DNA from: Chromatium okenii
Lineage (GTDB): Bacteria; Pseudomonadota; Gammaproteobacteria; Chromatiales; Chromatiaceae
Length of the DNA: 58,429 nucleotides
Direction of reading: 5' to 3'
Assembly (NCBI RefSeq): GCF_002958735.1
Contig: NZ_PPGH01000042.1
Coordinates: 1 to 58,429, forward strand
Shown: positions 1-9,988 of the stretch, one piece after another
Layout: each line of letters starts with the position of its first letter
Numbering within the stretch: the stretch's first letter is position 1
The notes under the pieces: generated by a model
The model's input: the letters and a program-made list of their open reading frames with translations, nothing else
The model's database searches: none
Told to the model about the DNA's origin: nothing
Translations under genes and position numbers: made by a program

Positions 1-93
1 CACAAAACCAACGCTGATGTTGCTCGATTATTTCGGGTTCATCCTGCAACGATCACGCGAATTTTAGCGAGACATCACCGATCACCAAGATAA
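1..93 (+). CDS. Serine resolvase, C-terminal end (cut by window start)
   Basis: The last 30 codons of the resolvase that is complete at 54533-55099, starting inside the C-terminal helix-turn-helix (residues HKTNADVARLFRVHPATITR). This is the DNA-binding domain that places the recombinase on its res site. The rest of the gene lies at the other end of the window if the molecule is circular. Confidence 0.85.
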   Translation, partial: HKTNADVARLFRVHPATITRILARHHRSPR

Positions 94-97
94 ATGT

Positions 98-290
98 TTA
101 GGTTATACAGTAGGTTAACAAATTAAAGATTTAACGAATTAAGTAAATACTTTTTTACGTTAAGGTATAAATCGTTATTGATGTAAATCGTTTTATATTC
201 TAAAGTGTAAATCCTTCTTTCTGTAAAACGTGAATTACTTTTTTATGTAAAGCAGTAAATCTTTCTTTTGTAAAAAAGGAAATCATGCTT
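98..290. repeat. AT-rich repeat array upstream of parA (candidate centromere), copy 1
   Basis: Short degenerate direct repeats built around GTAAATCNTT, GTAAA and TTTTTTACGT fill the gap between resolvase and parA. ParF/ParG-type (type Ib) loci usually have their centromere just upstream of the ATPase gene, and the partner protein binds such repeats. No ORF is present. The same array occurs at 29213-29400 and 55104-55297. Confidence 0.55.
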
Positions 291-339
291 TATTCTCCGA
301 CTTGACTCGTCAAATCTCCACAGTTGAGGTGAGCGCAAC

Positions 340-997
340 ATGGGTCAGATCATCGGTTTTGTATCGCAAAAAGGCGGGGTTGGTAAAAGTACACTGGCGC
401 GGTTGCTTGCTCGTGAATATGCCGCTAACGGTTGGCAGGTGAAAATTGCTGATCTCGACCCTGGTCAGGGCACTGTTTTCAAATGGCAACAACGGCGGGT
501 GCAGGGATTATTGATGCCAGAAATTAAGGTTGAGCGATTTCGTATTGTTGAAAAAGCACTACCGGATGCAGTGAATTATGATTTATTCATCTTTGATGGA
601 GCAGCGCAATCCAATAGTGGCACATTGGCAATTGCTCAACACAGTGATTTGATTGTATTGCCTACGGGTTTATCTGTTGATGATTTAGAACCCACCATTT
701 TATTGGCACATGAATTGACTGCAAAGGGCATTGCAATAGAACGTATCTTATTGGTGTTTTGTCGGGTTGGTGATAGTCAAGTTGAACTTTCTGAAAGTCT
801 AATGTATGTGCAACAAGCCGGATACAATGTTATTCCAACTGCATTATTAGAACGAACTGCTTATCGGCGAGCGAATGATGCGGGCAAAGCATTAACCGAA
901 TGTGCTTTTTTAAACATTGAGAATGAAAGCTGATGCAGTGGCACAAGCAATAATGAATCAGCTTGCTCAATTCACTCAGGATACAACACATGGCTAA
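340..997 (+). pseudogene. parA: ParA/ParF-type partition ATPase, frameshifted copy
   Basis: Same gene as 55347-56003 and 28515-29171. An extra A after the T-run near 914 shifts the frame, so translation stops at 933 instead of 997 and the last ~27 residues are lost. The Walker A region (QKGGVGKST, residues 10-18) is intact. Because this copy lies in the terminal overlap and the other end lacks the extra A, a consensus error is much more likely than a true mutation. Confidence 0.8.
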
Positions 998-1217
998 ACC
1001 ACCACCTCCATCCAATAAAACTTCTGTTCCTTCTCCAGTGGCAGTAGTAGATAACTTGAAACAACCGCAAGCTGGCGATCTCAAACCGCTGAACTTCAAA
1101 GTTGATCCAGCATTCCACCGTGAGTTTAAGACCTACGCTGCTACGCACGGCATCAGCATGTTGGAGCTGTTACGCGAAGGCTTTGATTTGGTTAAACAAA
1201 ATCGTGTAAAGATTTAA
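990..1217 (+). CDS. ParG-like small partition partner, copy 1
   Basis: 75 codons. A proline-rich, probably disordered N-terminus is followed by a ribbon-helix-helix-like C-terminus (LNFKVDPAFHREFKTY, then helices rich in L/E). Architecture and size resemble ParG-type centromere-binding proteins that pair with small ParA ATPases. Start taken at the ATG that overlaps the end of parA by 8 nt, implying translational coupling. Identical copies lie at 28295-28522 and 55996-56223. Confidence 0.65.
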   Translation: MAKPPPPSNKTSVPSPVAVVDNLKQPQAGDLKPLNFKVDPAFHREFKTYAATHGISMLELLREGFDLVKQNRVKI

Positions 1218-1362
1218 GGAAAGGCGTATTTAAGGAAATCGTCTTTTAAGGATTTCAGGAAAAGATTTAACGAAATAAACCTTTCGTTATCATGGTAGAT
1301 TTAAGGAAATAACGATTTAAGTAAAAAAGGTTTTAGTTAAAAAAGTATTTCTTTGGGCTGAC
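1214..1362. repeat. TTTAAGGAAA repeat array downstream of the partition genes, copy 1
   Basis: Starting at the parG-like stop, the motif TTTAAGGAAA and variants (TTTAACGAAA, TTTAAGTAAA) recurs about seven to nine times. Together with the array upstream of parA it brackets the partition operon. It could be a second binding cluster for the partner protein or an iteron-like element. Noncoding sequence without a further motif continues to about 1500. Confidence 0.5.
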
Positions 1363-1501
1363 TTCATGGATTAAAAGAGCAAGTCAGGTGTTTAAGAAAT
1401 GTCAATGTTATTCGATTATTTCAAGTTCATTCTGTAATACTGGTATGGATTGTCGAGACATCCATTATCAGTGTATGGTTAAAGGAGCATTATCAATTGC
1501 G

Positions 1502-1530
1502 TTGACATTTTAATTACAGGTCGATGATAT
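1502..1530 (+). promoter_or_regulatory. Probable promoter of the tacAT-like operon
   Basis: TTGACA (1502-1507), a 17-base spacer and TGATAT (1525-1530) form a good sigma70-type promoter. The -10 box overlaps the first possible start codon at 1529. If this promoter is real, translation probably starts at the second ATG, at 1550. The same arrangement is at 56508-56536. Confidence 0.5.
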
Positions 1531-1855
1531 GCTTTATCAAGCATCTTCAATGGCATCAATCAATATCGAGAATCATTCAGTGAATCACTCAATCCGCAAT
1601 ACGAATATCAACATTCGTGCGCAACGTTGCCAGCGCGACCTCATCGATCAAGCTGCTGAGTTATTGGGTAAAACTCGCTCAGAATTTGTATTAGAAACCG
1701 CTTGTCGTGAAGCGCAAGAAGTGTTGTTGGATCAGCGCGTGTTGACACTCGACACTGAAAGTTTCCAAGCCGTTCAACTGTTATTGGATGCGCCGCCGAG
1801 TGACAATCCCAAGCTGCGGCAGCTGATGACTATGACAGTGCCTTGGGAAACATGA
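1529..1855 (+). CDS. DUF1778 (TacA-type) antitoxin, copy 1
   Basis: 108 aa. An N-terminal ribbon-helix-helix (NINIRAQRCQRDLIDQAAEL, about residues 25-45) and a C-terminal neutralising tail (LDTESFQAVQLLLDAPP...) match the DUF1778 antitoxin family, which binds operator DNA and blocks a GNAT toxin. The toxin gene follows after a single base. An alternative start at 1550 fits the promoter better. Identical copies lie on arm L (27657-27983) and at 56535-56861. Confidence 0.85.
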   Translation: MLYQASSMASINIENHSVNHSIRNTNINIRAQRCQRDLIDQAAELLGKTRSEFVLETACREAQEVLLDQRVLTLDTESFQAVQLLLDAPPSDNPKLRQLMTMTVPWET

Positions 1856-1856
1856 A

Positions 1857-2348
1857 ATGGCAGTTTGTAGTGCTCCAACACGTTTGACGATTCACCACGA
1901 TCTCATCCAGTTTGATAGCGGTGAACCCAGTCTTGATCAGTGGTTACAACAACGGGCAGTTCGCAATGAAGGTCGGGGCGCATCTCGCACTTATGTAATT
2001 GATGTTGAACACCGAGTGATTGGTTATTACTGTTTGGCAACTGCCTCGATTGCCAGTGATTTAGCACCAGGTCACTTGCGCCGGAATATGCCTGATCCTA
2101 TTCCCGCGATGGTCTTAGGTCGTTTAGCAGTGGATCGTCATTGGCACGGTCAGGGTTTGGGCAAGGCATTATTGCGAGATGCCATCTTGCGCACAGTGCA
2201 GGTATCTGAATTTGTTGGAGTTAAAGCACTTCTAGTTCATGCGCTTTCTGAAGCAGCAACCCTGTTTTATCTCGCTCAAGGTTTCCATCCCTTTCCGCAC
2301 AGTTCTAACACGCTATTTCTGCCACTTTCGGAGGTGAAGCAACCATAA
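1857..2348 (+). CDS. GNAT acetyltransferase toxin (TacT-type), copy 1
   Basis: 163 aa. Carries the acetyl-CoA loop of GNAT enzymes (VDRHWHGQGLGKALLRDA, about residues 90-107) and the N-terminal layout of TacT-like toxins (FDSGEPSLDQWLQQRA). In this family the enzyme acetylates the amino group of charged tRNAs and stops translation. It sits directly behind its DUF1778 antitoxin, so this is a stabilisation module. Intact, and identical to 27164-27655 and 56863-57354. Confidence 0.85.
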   Translation: MAVCSAPTRLTIHHDLIQFDSGEPSLDQWLQQRAVRNEGRGASRTYVIDVEHRVIGYYCLATASIASDLAPGHLRRNMPDPIPAMVLGRLAVDRHWHGQGLGKALLRDAILRTVQVSEFVGVKALLVHALSEAATLFYLAQGFHPFPHSSNTLFLPLSEVKQP

Positions 2349-2350
2349 TG

Positions 2351-2377
2351 TCCGTGATGGGATGAACCCATCACGGA
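2351..2377. terminator. Perfect 11-bp hairpin after the toxin gene, copy 1
   Basis: TCCGTGATGGG, a five-base loop, then CCCATCACGGA, three bases after the toxin stop codon. No T-run follows in either direction, so it is not a classical intrinsic terminator. It may stabilise mRNA ends, terminate with Rho, or be a protein-binding palindrome. The same hairpin is at 27135-27161 and 57357-57383. Confidence 0.5.
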
Positions 2378-2450
2378 TAGTTATGGTGTTAACTCGTATA
2401 TCATGCCGTCAATATGCCGCAGAATGTCCTGAAACTACAGAATCGCGCAG

Positions 2451-3144
2451 ATGGATGATTTGAACGATAAGCCCGAAGCACAACCCAAACGCACTCCGGA
2501 GCGTGAGCTCATCGAGCTTTATCCCAACTGCTTTAACCTGAAGAAACCACGCCCGTTGAAAGTCGGTATTCGTCAAGACTTGCTGGCGGCGGGGCACGCT
2601 TCAAAATTGGTCAATTCCGTTATGTATGGCTATTGCCAGCGCATCGCTTATCTCAAGGCGATGCGAATCGGTACGGCACGGATTGATTTACAGGGGCAAC
2701 CCGCTGGTGAAGTGACTGAGGCTGCTGCAATCATTGCACGGGACGAGCTAGCACTGTTAAGACCCGTCAAGTCATCGAAACCTAAACCACCACACCGAAA
2801 CCCACACCCGTTTTAACAACTGATGCGCCTTTAACTGCGGAGAATATCGTGAGCGGTCGCCTTGAACTTACCCTGAAATTCAGAATTACCCAAGCCAGTG
2901 GTGGTAAAAGCGGGAATGAAGATTGGAATTCAGACCGAGACCGCGCTGGTGGTGACGACTTTGAAACCCAAAGCGTGGAAGAAACTGGAGAAAGCCCAAG
3001 CGGAATGGCCGCAATGGGTCGCGTCGATGACCGGCAAGCTGGGTGCAGGTCAATAGCAATGATGGAACGATTGTGATGTTGGAGGATGCGGCAGTGCAGG
3101 TGTTCGAGAAGAAGGCGAAGGTGGCAGCGGTGGATAATTCATAA
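2451..3144 (+). pseudogene. FinO/ProQ-like RNA-binding protein, frameshifted copy
   Basis: Corresponds to the intact 237-aa gene at 57457-58170. Deletions near 2790 (about 17 bases), 2884 and 3048 break the frame, so only the N-terminal FinO/ProQ domain (LIELYPNCFNLKKPRPLKVG) reads through, to 2816. It lies in the terminal overlap where the other end is intact, so these are probably assembly errors. Confidence 0.75.
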
Positions 3145-3252
3145 TCCGTTGGGAATTCAGGATAAACGCATTTCATTGATTCAAGATGCTGCTGTGCTAA
3201 CACGGTTAATTCTTTCACTTTGTATCAACCATTCTTAAACCAGCTTTTAAAG

Positions 3253-5375
3253 CTAAACAATCTCCCGCTGTGCGAAAGTGAGTTGTTCAATCAGATGCTG
3301 ATAACGATCAAGTTGTTCCTGTTTGTTCGTAAAATCCTGTCGTAATTGATCTAGCTCTCTCTTGATGTCGGCAGTGAGCTTTTCACCCAAACTGTTACGC
3401 AACTGTTCTAATTGCTGATATAAATCGCCCGCTGCGTTGCGGAAACAATCCGCTAATTTCGTAAAAACGTCATGTAATGCCTGATTCAAGGTCTCTCGCA
3501 GGGATTCAATTGCATCGCGATCTTTGATTTCACCCTTGAAATTTCGGCTGATCAGTTGCGTCATGTCGCCCGCATCGAGTGTCAAAACCGGAATTGTTAA
3601 TCTCTCCAAGCTATTGATTAGCATGGAACGAAATTGGTCGGGATCAAAGTTTTCACTTTGGGTGTCGATCTCGTTGATCAGTGTTTTACGCAAGCTCAAT
3701 TTGAGAGCGTCCGGGTCGATCAGACGATTAAATCCTTGTTCAATCTCAAAAGTACAACTGCGGGCATAATGACGCAGTTGCTCAATGGCATCAGTGGGAC
3801 TGAGATACTCGTAATTGATGACAACGGTTTCTGTGTAGGTCTTGCCGCCAAACCAAGTGGATGGCTTAAATAAGTGAAAACTGACTGTATGATAACGCTC
3901 TTCCGTCTTTGAACCTGAGCGAGTATTCAACTGCGCATATTGCCCGATACTGCCTTGGATTTCGTGCAGCAATTTTTTGAGGAGTGTTTTGCCTGATGCA
4001 GAGTTTCATCAATCCGTTGACCTAATATCCTTTCCAGATGACGAATGCGTGTTTCGCAGGCGGACTGCTGATCTTGCAGTTTGCGTATATCCCCTTTGTG
4101 AAGCTGTCGGTGGCGATTTTCCACTGCATCCAGCAAGCGTCGCAGACGCTCCTGTAATTGTTGACGTACACCAGGGACAATGCTGTCCTGCTGCTCCTGC
4201 AATAAGGTCTTTCGATCCTGACGAGCGAGATCATAAGCGTTTAGTAATGCTTGGAAATTACCGATGTGTTGCCAATCCTCGTCAGTAAAAGCGTAGTCGT
4301 TCCAGTTTTGGCGGGCTAACTCGACCAGTTCGCCATGCACATGCAGCATGGTTGTCGTCCATTTTTCTCTTGACCAGTTCGCATAACCGTGGGCAAACGT
4401 GCTGGCAAAAATTGGTTGAGTCATCTGTCGCAGGATGACGGCAGATTCAGGATGAATCTGTTCGCGCTGTGCCGCCATTTTGTGAATTTTTGTCGCCGCT
4501 CCACGACTCAGGCGCGTTTTTAGATTGTCTGTCGTGGCGGTCAGTGAATCTTGATCATGCCCATCGTCAAGAATGGCGGAATCGAACTGTCCCGCCACCA
4601 AGACCATGCGTTTGACACCCTTTCCGGGTAACTGCTGAGACAGCAACTCCATGTCCGGTTGATCTAAAAACTGGCTAGACCGCGATAGGAAGAACACAAC
4701 ATCGCATTGGCTCATGTAGTCGCGTGTTTTCTGTGTGCGGCTTTCTATCGGATCATTCATGCCAGGAGTATCGACCACTTCATAGCCTTGCAGCGCGTGA
4801 TCTGGTAAGTAAAGATGCGTCATCTTCACTAAGGCAGTGTAGCGACCGTTTTCCCCCGTATAGTCATTCAAAAGACCGAGTAATCCGGTTATATCTTCGG
4901 TGCAGAATTCTTTTCTGTCGCCTTTTTGCAGTTCGGCGAACACATCAATTTCATTATCATTTGCTAATCTCACCAACTCCCGTGCGACCTTAGCCTGCGG
5001 ATGGTTGCCTGCTCCAGCGGATAATGCTTCGATCTCTTGCCATTCATGCGGTTCATAAAACTCAACTTCCAAACGTGGCTGTTCGCCGTAAGTAATGCGG
5101 GTGAGATTAGCCGTTTTTGGCGTAGCGGCTTCTGGAAGGATGGGTTGACCGTCGAATAACAAGGCGTTGATGAAACTACTCTTTCCCGCTTTAACCTGAC
5201 CCATGATGCCAATGCTGAGACGTTGTTCATCAGCGGAGAAACGTGCAACTTTATCTGCCAGCTCTTTTTTAAGGGCGATCAGATCGTTGACTTCAGTGAA
5301 ACTATCAACGTGTTCGTTTAACTGTTCGCAGTAGGTTGAAATTTGCAAACTGAGTTGAGCGATTGGTTGATTCAT
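3253..5375 (-). pseudogene. Dynamin-like GTPase 3 (operon gene 3), frameshifted copy
   Basis: Same gene as the intact 707-aa ORF at 24116-26239. A one-base difference near 3975, in a T-run, splits it into an N-terminal part (3927-5375) and a C-terminal part (3253-3972). The N-part has the P-loop GQVKAGKS (59-66) and DTPG (202-205). The C-part is long and helical. The indel is in a homopolymer and in the error-rich start of the contig, so the gene may be intact in the cell. The ProQ-like gene at 2451 converges on it. Confidence 0.75.
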
Positions 5376-5379
5376 TATA

Positions 5380-7746
5380 CTAAACCTCCTCTAAGATGAA
5401 GTAGTTCTTACCCAGTGGGTAGCGCCTCGATTTGCCGGAAAACATTCTGGTCATACATTGAATAAAAATAAGAAATTCCCGATCAGTCCTATGGATTGGA
5501 GTTAATGTACCTACATGGATGTCAAACTTCTTGCTATCGGCAGTACGGATATACCGATGCTTATAAACTCCAGTGCTGTTACGATCTACTATTCCCTTAA
5601 TTTCGGCAAAGAGATTGGGTAATTGAGATTCATAGATTATCTCCTTACTTTCAGTCATGCACAGCGAAATGTCCTCTGCCCGCCAGGGTACATAGGTCTC
5701 GGTGTTCTTGGTCATCATAACGAATACTTTATCTTTCTGCATTCCATACTGACGATAGGTTCCGTCCGCACTAAATAGTGCGTCGTGTTCATCAGGGTCA
5801 GCTAATCCACGTCCTCCAGTGATGATACGGCGGCCAAAGCCAATCTCCATCTGAGTCAGATATTCATTTCCAATCTTTTCACCTAGTTGCTCGTAGAACT
5901 TTTTTCTTACCCCGTTCCAATCTTTCAAGATATTATCTACAACAAATCCCATATTCATTATTGTCAAAGCCTTATTAAGCTCCTCAGTAGAAAACTTAAC
6001 AATAACATCAAAAAAAGGTTTATGAAGATTGTTATTATTTTCAAGGTAGCGAACATAGTCATCAATTGATGTAAGATTATCAATAGCTTCTACAATACTT
6101 GTAAGTGTAATTTTGCCTATTGTGGTATTAGTGTATTGTTGTTCTTCTTTAGATAGATAAACATCGGATGATATATCTGTTGATTCACCATCTGGTAGTA
6201 TCCATCCCCACTTAGTCTGACCTATTGTGGCATTGGTAACGTACATACCAGCGCCGTAGTACGCTACCTCAATAGGGCGGCGATATATTTCTCTGCTAAG
6301 GTTGTTCTCAGACAACCATAGTGCTACATCAAAATACACTGACGTTCCTTCACAGACCGTAAAGGTCTTAGGAATCAACAGTGTGTTGTTAGATGGATCA
6401 ATATCAGATAGACTTAATTCGGAAAAATTCTGATTTTCCCGAAATAACCGGTCAAATATGGGATCATTTAATAATGGTGTAGCATATTGCTGACTATCAT
6501 CTGCATCAGGCTCTGGCAAAGGAATTCCAACCGCACTCCCAATCTTTTTGAGTCCGTGAAAGAATCGCTGACTTAACCCTTGTAAATCTTCACTGATTTT
6601 CTGCAAATCGTGTAACTCACGATCAGCAAGATCACGCAAATCCTGAGCGTCACTTATAATATCTTCATCATCACTCAAAGAAAGAATAAGATTCAAACGA
6701 TTTAGACGCCGCCGTGCAAGATATTGTTTATTGTCAAGAAAACACTGATATGTATTGAATTGACGCTTAAAATTGACAGCAAACCCTACTGTTTGCGGTG
6801 CTGCATTCCAAGTTTCAAGATATTTAAGAATAGGGGTTAGCGGAAACTGTTGCGGTTTACGCACTGAAATAGGAATAACATCAAGCGCAGGTAACGCACG
6901 ATTAGCTAATGTCGTTCGCACCAGCGTCACAATATTTTCCATATCCTGAGGTGTCCGCTTATCGGCACGACTGATAATGATCAGGCGAGGAATTCCTGGC
7001 CGGAGACTGGCAAGGAATTTCAAATCCGCTTCGCTGATCGTGCCTGCCTCAGCGGAGATGAGCCAAATTAAGAACTGTGCCGAATTCAGTTGCGAGCGCG
7101 CAAGATGCGCATCACTGCGTTCGTGCCAATGCGGATCATCCGGCTTGGAATAGCCGGGCGTGTCGAGCAACGCCAGATTGCGAAAAGTAAATTCCGGTAC
7201 GCTGACAAACGCAGAGTACAGCAACGCACTGACTTGGCTACCGTATTTCAGTTTTTCATCATGAGTGAGACTGAGAAATTCCGCTTGCGACAACCTTACG
7301 CGCCGTTTGAAGAGATTGAGCGCGGTGATGTGTTCTTCTGACCCATGCAACAGATAGGTCGGTAATGACGTGGTTTCGTCAACTTCGGTAACGAGGCGTT
7401 TTTGACCAAGCAAAGCGTTAATAAAGCTAGATTTTCCAGCACTGAAGGCTCCACCCAGACCCACTACCACCTTCTGCGCTAGATCCGGAAATTCGCAGAA
7501 CTCGTGGAAACGCTCCAGTTCTTGTTTTAGGTTTTCCCATAGATCGGCAAAATTATCCGGGCTGCCACGCCGCGCCAGTGCGGGCAGATCCTGAAGCAGG
7601 ATGGTTTGCAACTGTTTCAGTTCAGTGGCTAATTGATGCTGAACCGGACTGTCATCCACATCTGTATGACAGGCACGGCATAGCAGGCGGTAGCGAGATT
7701 CTAAGGCTTCAGTGGACATTGCCGGAGCGATCATCGTGGTTGTCAT
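5380..7746 (-). CDS. Dynamin-like GTPase 2 with unusual C-terminal domain, arm R copy
   Basis: 788 aa, the same protein as 21745-24111 on arm L. GTPase motifs: P-loop GAFSAGKS (99-106), DTPG (195-198) and a G4-like SRADK (259-263). The G domain is followed by helices to about residue 430 and then a ~350-residue region with no family I recognise. Middle gene of a three-GTPase operon: its ATG overlaps the stop of gene 1 by 4 nt, and gene 3 starts 4 nt after its stop. This copy is free of frameshifts although its neighbours are not. Confidence 0.85.
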   Translation of the reverse strand: MTTTMIAPAMSTEALESRYRLLCRACHTDVDDSPVQHQLATELKQLQTILLQDLPALARRGSPDNFADLWENLKQELERFHEFCEFPDLAQKVVVGLGGAFSAGKSSFINALLGQKRLVTEVDETTSLPTYLLHGSEEHITALNLFKRRVRLSQAEFLSLTHDEKLKYGSQVSALLYSAFVSVPEFTFRNLALLDTPGYSKPDDPHWHERSDAHLARSQLNSAQFLIWLISAEAGTISEADLKFLASLRPGIPRLIIISRADKRTPQDMENIVTLVRTTLANRALPALDVIPISVRKPQQFPLTPILKYLETWNAAPQTVGFAVNFKRQFNTYQCFLDNKQYLARRRLNRLNLILSLSDDEDIISDAQDLRDLADRELHDLQKISEDLQGLSQRFFHGLKKIGSAVGIPLPEPDADDSQQYATPLLNDPIFDRLFRENQNFSELSLSDIDPSNNTLLIPKTFTVCEGTSVYFDVALWLSENNLSREIYRRPIEVAYYGAGMYVTNATIGQTKWGWILPDGESTDISSDVYLSKEEQQYTNTTIGKITLTSIVEAIDNLTSIDDYVRYLENNNNLHKPFFDVIVKFSTEELNKALTIMNMGFVVDNILKDWNGVRKKFYEQLGEKIGNEYLTQMEIGFGRRIITGGRGLADPDEHDALFSADGTYRQYGMQKDKVFVMMTKNTETYVPWRAEDISLCMTESKEIIYESQLPNLFAEIKGIVDRNSTGVYKHRYIRTADSKKFDIHVGTLTPIHRTDREFLIFIQCMTRMFSGKSRRYPLGKNYFILEEV

Positions 7747-9460
7747 TGCGAATCTTTCTTTTCCAGCAAGTTTTGCATGATGTCGCGCAGTTTCTCATAA
7801 TCGATCAGATAACCTTGACGCGCTTGTTCAAATGCTGCCTGTCCTTGCAACAACTCAGCCGCTAATTGATCCAGAGATTGTTGGTGTTGGCGGCTGCGTG
7901 TTTCTGTGGCGGTCATGATGTCCTGTTTGGCGGCATCTAACTGGCGTTGCAGATTGGCGCGAAACCTCTCGGAAATCTTACTGACGACTTGAGGAATCAC
8001 CGAGTTGAGGATGTGTTGCTTGGCTTTCTCGCGTTGTTGAGCCGCTTGCGCTCCCTGATCGTCACCACCTTTCCAATCCACCAATCCCATCAAGACATTG
8101 AGCACCGCACCGATGGCGAGTCCAACAGGACCGAGCATGGCTAGTTTAGCGGTTACGGCAGTTATGATCGTGTAATGACAGTTTGCAATCCGATAGGTCA
8201 ATTTCAGACGATGAGTCTGAGTTCGCATCGAGATTGAAGTGGCTGGAGACATTCAGACTGGTCGGTAGCTCGTTTTCCAGACGATTGAAATAGCGTCTGA
8301 GCTTTGGGGCAAACTCCTGTTCAATGCCCTCGGAAATTGCCAGACGCACCGTTTGTCCCAAACCCCCTGAAAATCGCCATTACAAAGTACCAGATGCGCC
8401 AATGCGTCCAACTGCGCGACTAAGCGGGTTCGAACCAACTCCATGATCCGTCGCGTGGCAGGACTGACCTGCGCATCCAACGTTTGGTTCTCATCTCCAG
8501 GTGCACCTTGAACTGCTGCATTTCCTGCTCTAACTGGTGACGCTGCACCATGATTTGCTCGGCGTCCAAGTTGTCCTGATTCGCCAAAGTCTTTAGGTAT
8601 TTCTCCAGCCCTTGTAACTCCACCAACAAGGGCAGGATAACAGCTCGATGAAAGCGTTCGTCGACGTGCTGTTGTAGATGTTGCAAGGCGTTCAGAAAAG
8701 GTTGTATCTGCTTCCTGGCAGAAACCTGCACGACTTCCAAAAGGTCTTCCTGCAAGATTTGGCGCATTTCAGAAAGCACTTTTTGCTGCACACTATCCAC
8801 GTCTGCCTGGGGTTTTTTATCGCATTTCGTAATGACCAGCAGGGCGGGCATTTTGTGGATCGCCAATTCCTTTAGAAAATTGCGCAGACTGTCGTGCAAA
8901 TTACCTTCGTCCACACTGACGACTAAACAGTACGCTAGGCTACGAGGCAGGTAAGCATCGATGGCTCGCGCATGTTCATCAATGCCGGAATCCCAGCCGG
9001 GCATGTCCACGAGTGTGAGATGGGGTAAGTCTTGCAGGTTCTTAGACGGTAGGTTTGCTTGCAACCAGCCATTAGGAAGCAGCGGATTGAAATCTTGGTG
9101 TTTCACTTGCTGGCGGTTGAGTGAAATTGGTGCTTGCGCGTCTTTATAACCAGTGAATTGTTCCTGCGGCGCATAGCGTAATTCGACGGGAAGAGCAGTT
9201 TCCGGATTGACTTCTACCGCGAAGATTTTTTCTCCCAGCAGGGCATTCATTAACGTCGTCTTACCCGAACTGAATGCACCCACCAAGGGGACGCGCACGG
9301 TAAAAGCGTCGATCTCTTGACGAAAGTTGCATAAAGACTCGTTCGGACGGTGGTAGTATCGATCGAAGAACTGCTCAATCTCGGGGAAGACGGCTTGCAA
9401 GTAACGTTGTTGGGGGAGATTCCCTGGCTGGGGAATCGGGCGCTGCGCGAAAGTGTCCAT
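7743..9460 (-). pseudogene. Dynamin-like GTPase 1 (only copy with the N-terminus), frameshifted
   Basis: About 573 codons if four small indels (near 8172-8200, 8362 and 8491, mostly in homopolymers) are repaired using the arm L sequence. Start ATG at 9460 follows a good AGGAG. P-loop GAFSSGKT (61-68), DMPG (152-155) and TKCD (211-214) give a complete GTPase. The C-terminal half contains a hydrophobic stretch (AMLGPVGLAIGAVLNVLMGL) that could be the membrane-inserting paddle of bacterial dynamins. The arm L copy lacks the first ~290 residues because of an IS481 junction. The indels look like contig-end errors, so the gene is probably functional. Confidence 0.7.
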
Positions 9461-9680
9461 AAGCTCCTTGGCAGCCCGTCGAGGTTGCCTTCCGTATTTC
9501 GATGGTGCGTTTATCCATTCAGCCGTAACGATCTATCAGGAACTGATTCCTTTCCTCTGATGCTCACTTCAGCGATTTTGTCCGCCCGTTATGAGGCTTT
9601 CAGCGTCAACTGTAGAAACGGTATTTCGTCGAGCGATAGTCATTAGTTGCCCAGTATTTCTGTGTCACCGTTTGGGCGCG

Positions 9681-9809
9681 ATGCGCTCGCATGAATTGAA
9701 AGCACAGATTGCTGAATTACATCCTTATGAAATACCCGCGATTTATAGCCTTGAAGTCGTGGATGTGAATGCGTCATATCTGGAATGGGTGAATCAAAAT
9801 ACCTTGTAA
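9681..9809 (+). pseudogene. CutA1-like divalent cation tolerance protein, C-terminal remnant
   Basis: Reads ELKAQIAELHPYEIPAIYSL and ends in YLEWVNQ, the highly conserved C-terminal part of CutA1 (usually about 105-115 aa). The N-terminal half is missing and no start signal is visible, so this is a remnant. It shows that a chromosome-like piece was once adjacent. Confidence 0.6.
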
Positions 9810-9988
9810 CTCAAATACCACCATACGCCAACCACTGTCACACTACCACTGCTACTTTGAGTAATCCCGCAATCCGACCCCGCTCGTCCGCAGCAAAGCC
9901 CATACATCTTTAATCTTACTGCGCCATTCCTGTAACTGCCTCTTCTTTACGCTTTATCGCTATTCACTTCATTATTTGCTTATAGAGA

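Larger units (their letters stand above)
1..3403. repeat. Terminal direct repeat, left copy (circle overlap)
   Basis: Near-identical in direct orientation to 55007-58429: base 1 aligns with 55007 and base 3403 with 58429. The repeat is flush with both window ends, the usual signature of an unclosed circular contig. The left copy is about 20 bases shorter because of small deletions near 266, 2790, 2884 and 3048, plus one inserted A near 914. The right copy and the inverted copy at 26,240-29,400 agree with each other at those places, so this copy is the unreliable one. A real third copy of the segment is possible but less likely. Confidence 0.85.

Noticed and set aside
98..290. CRISPR array
   Set aside because: Units are short, degenerate and AT-rich without uniform repeats or spacers, and no cas genes are present.
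2849..3218. Separate small genes after the broken ProQ-like gene
   Set aside because: They are out-of-frame readings of its C-terminal domain created by small deletions in the terminal overlap.
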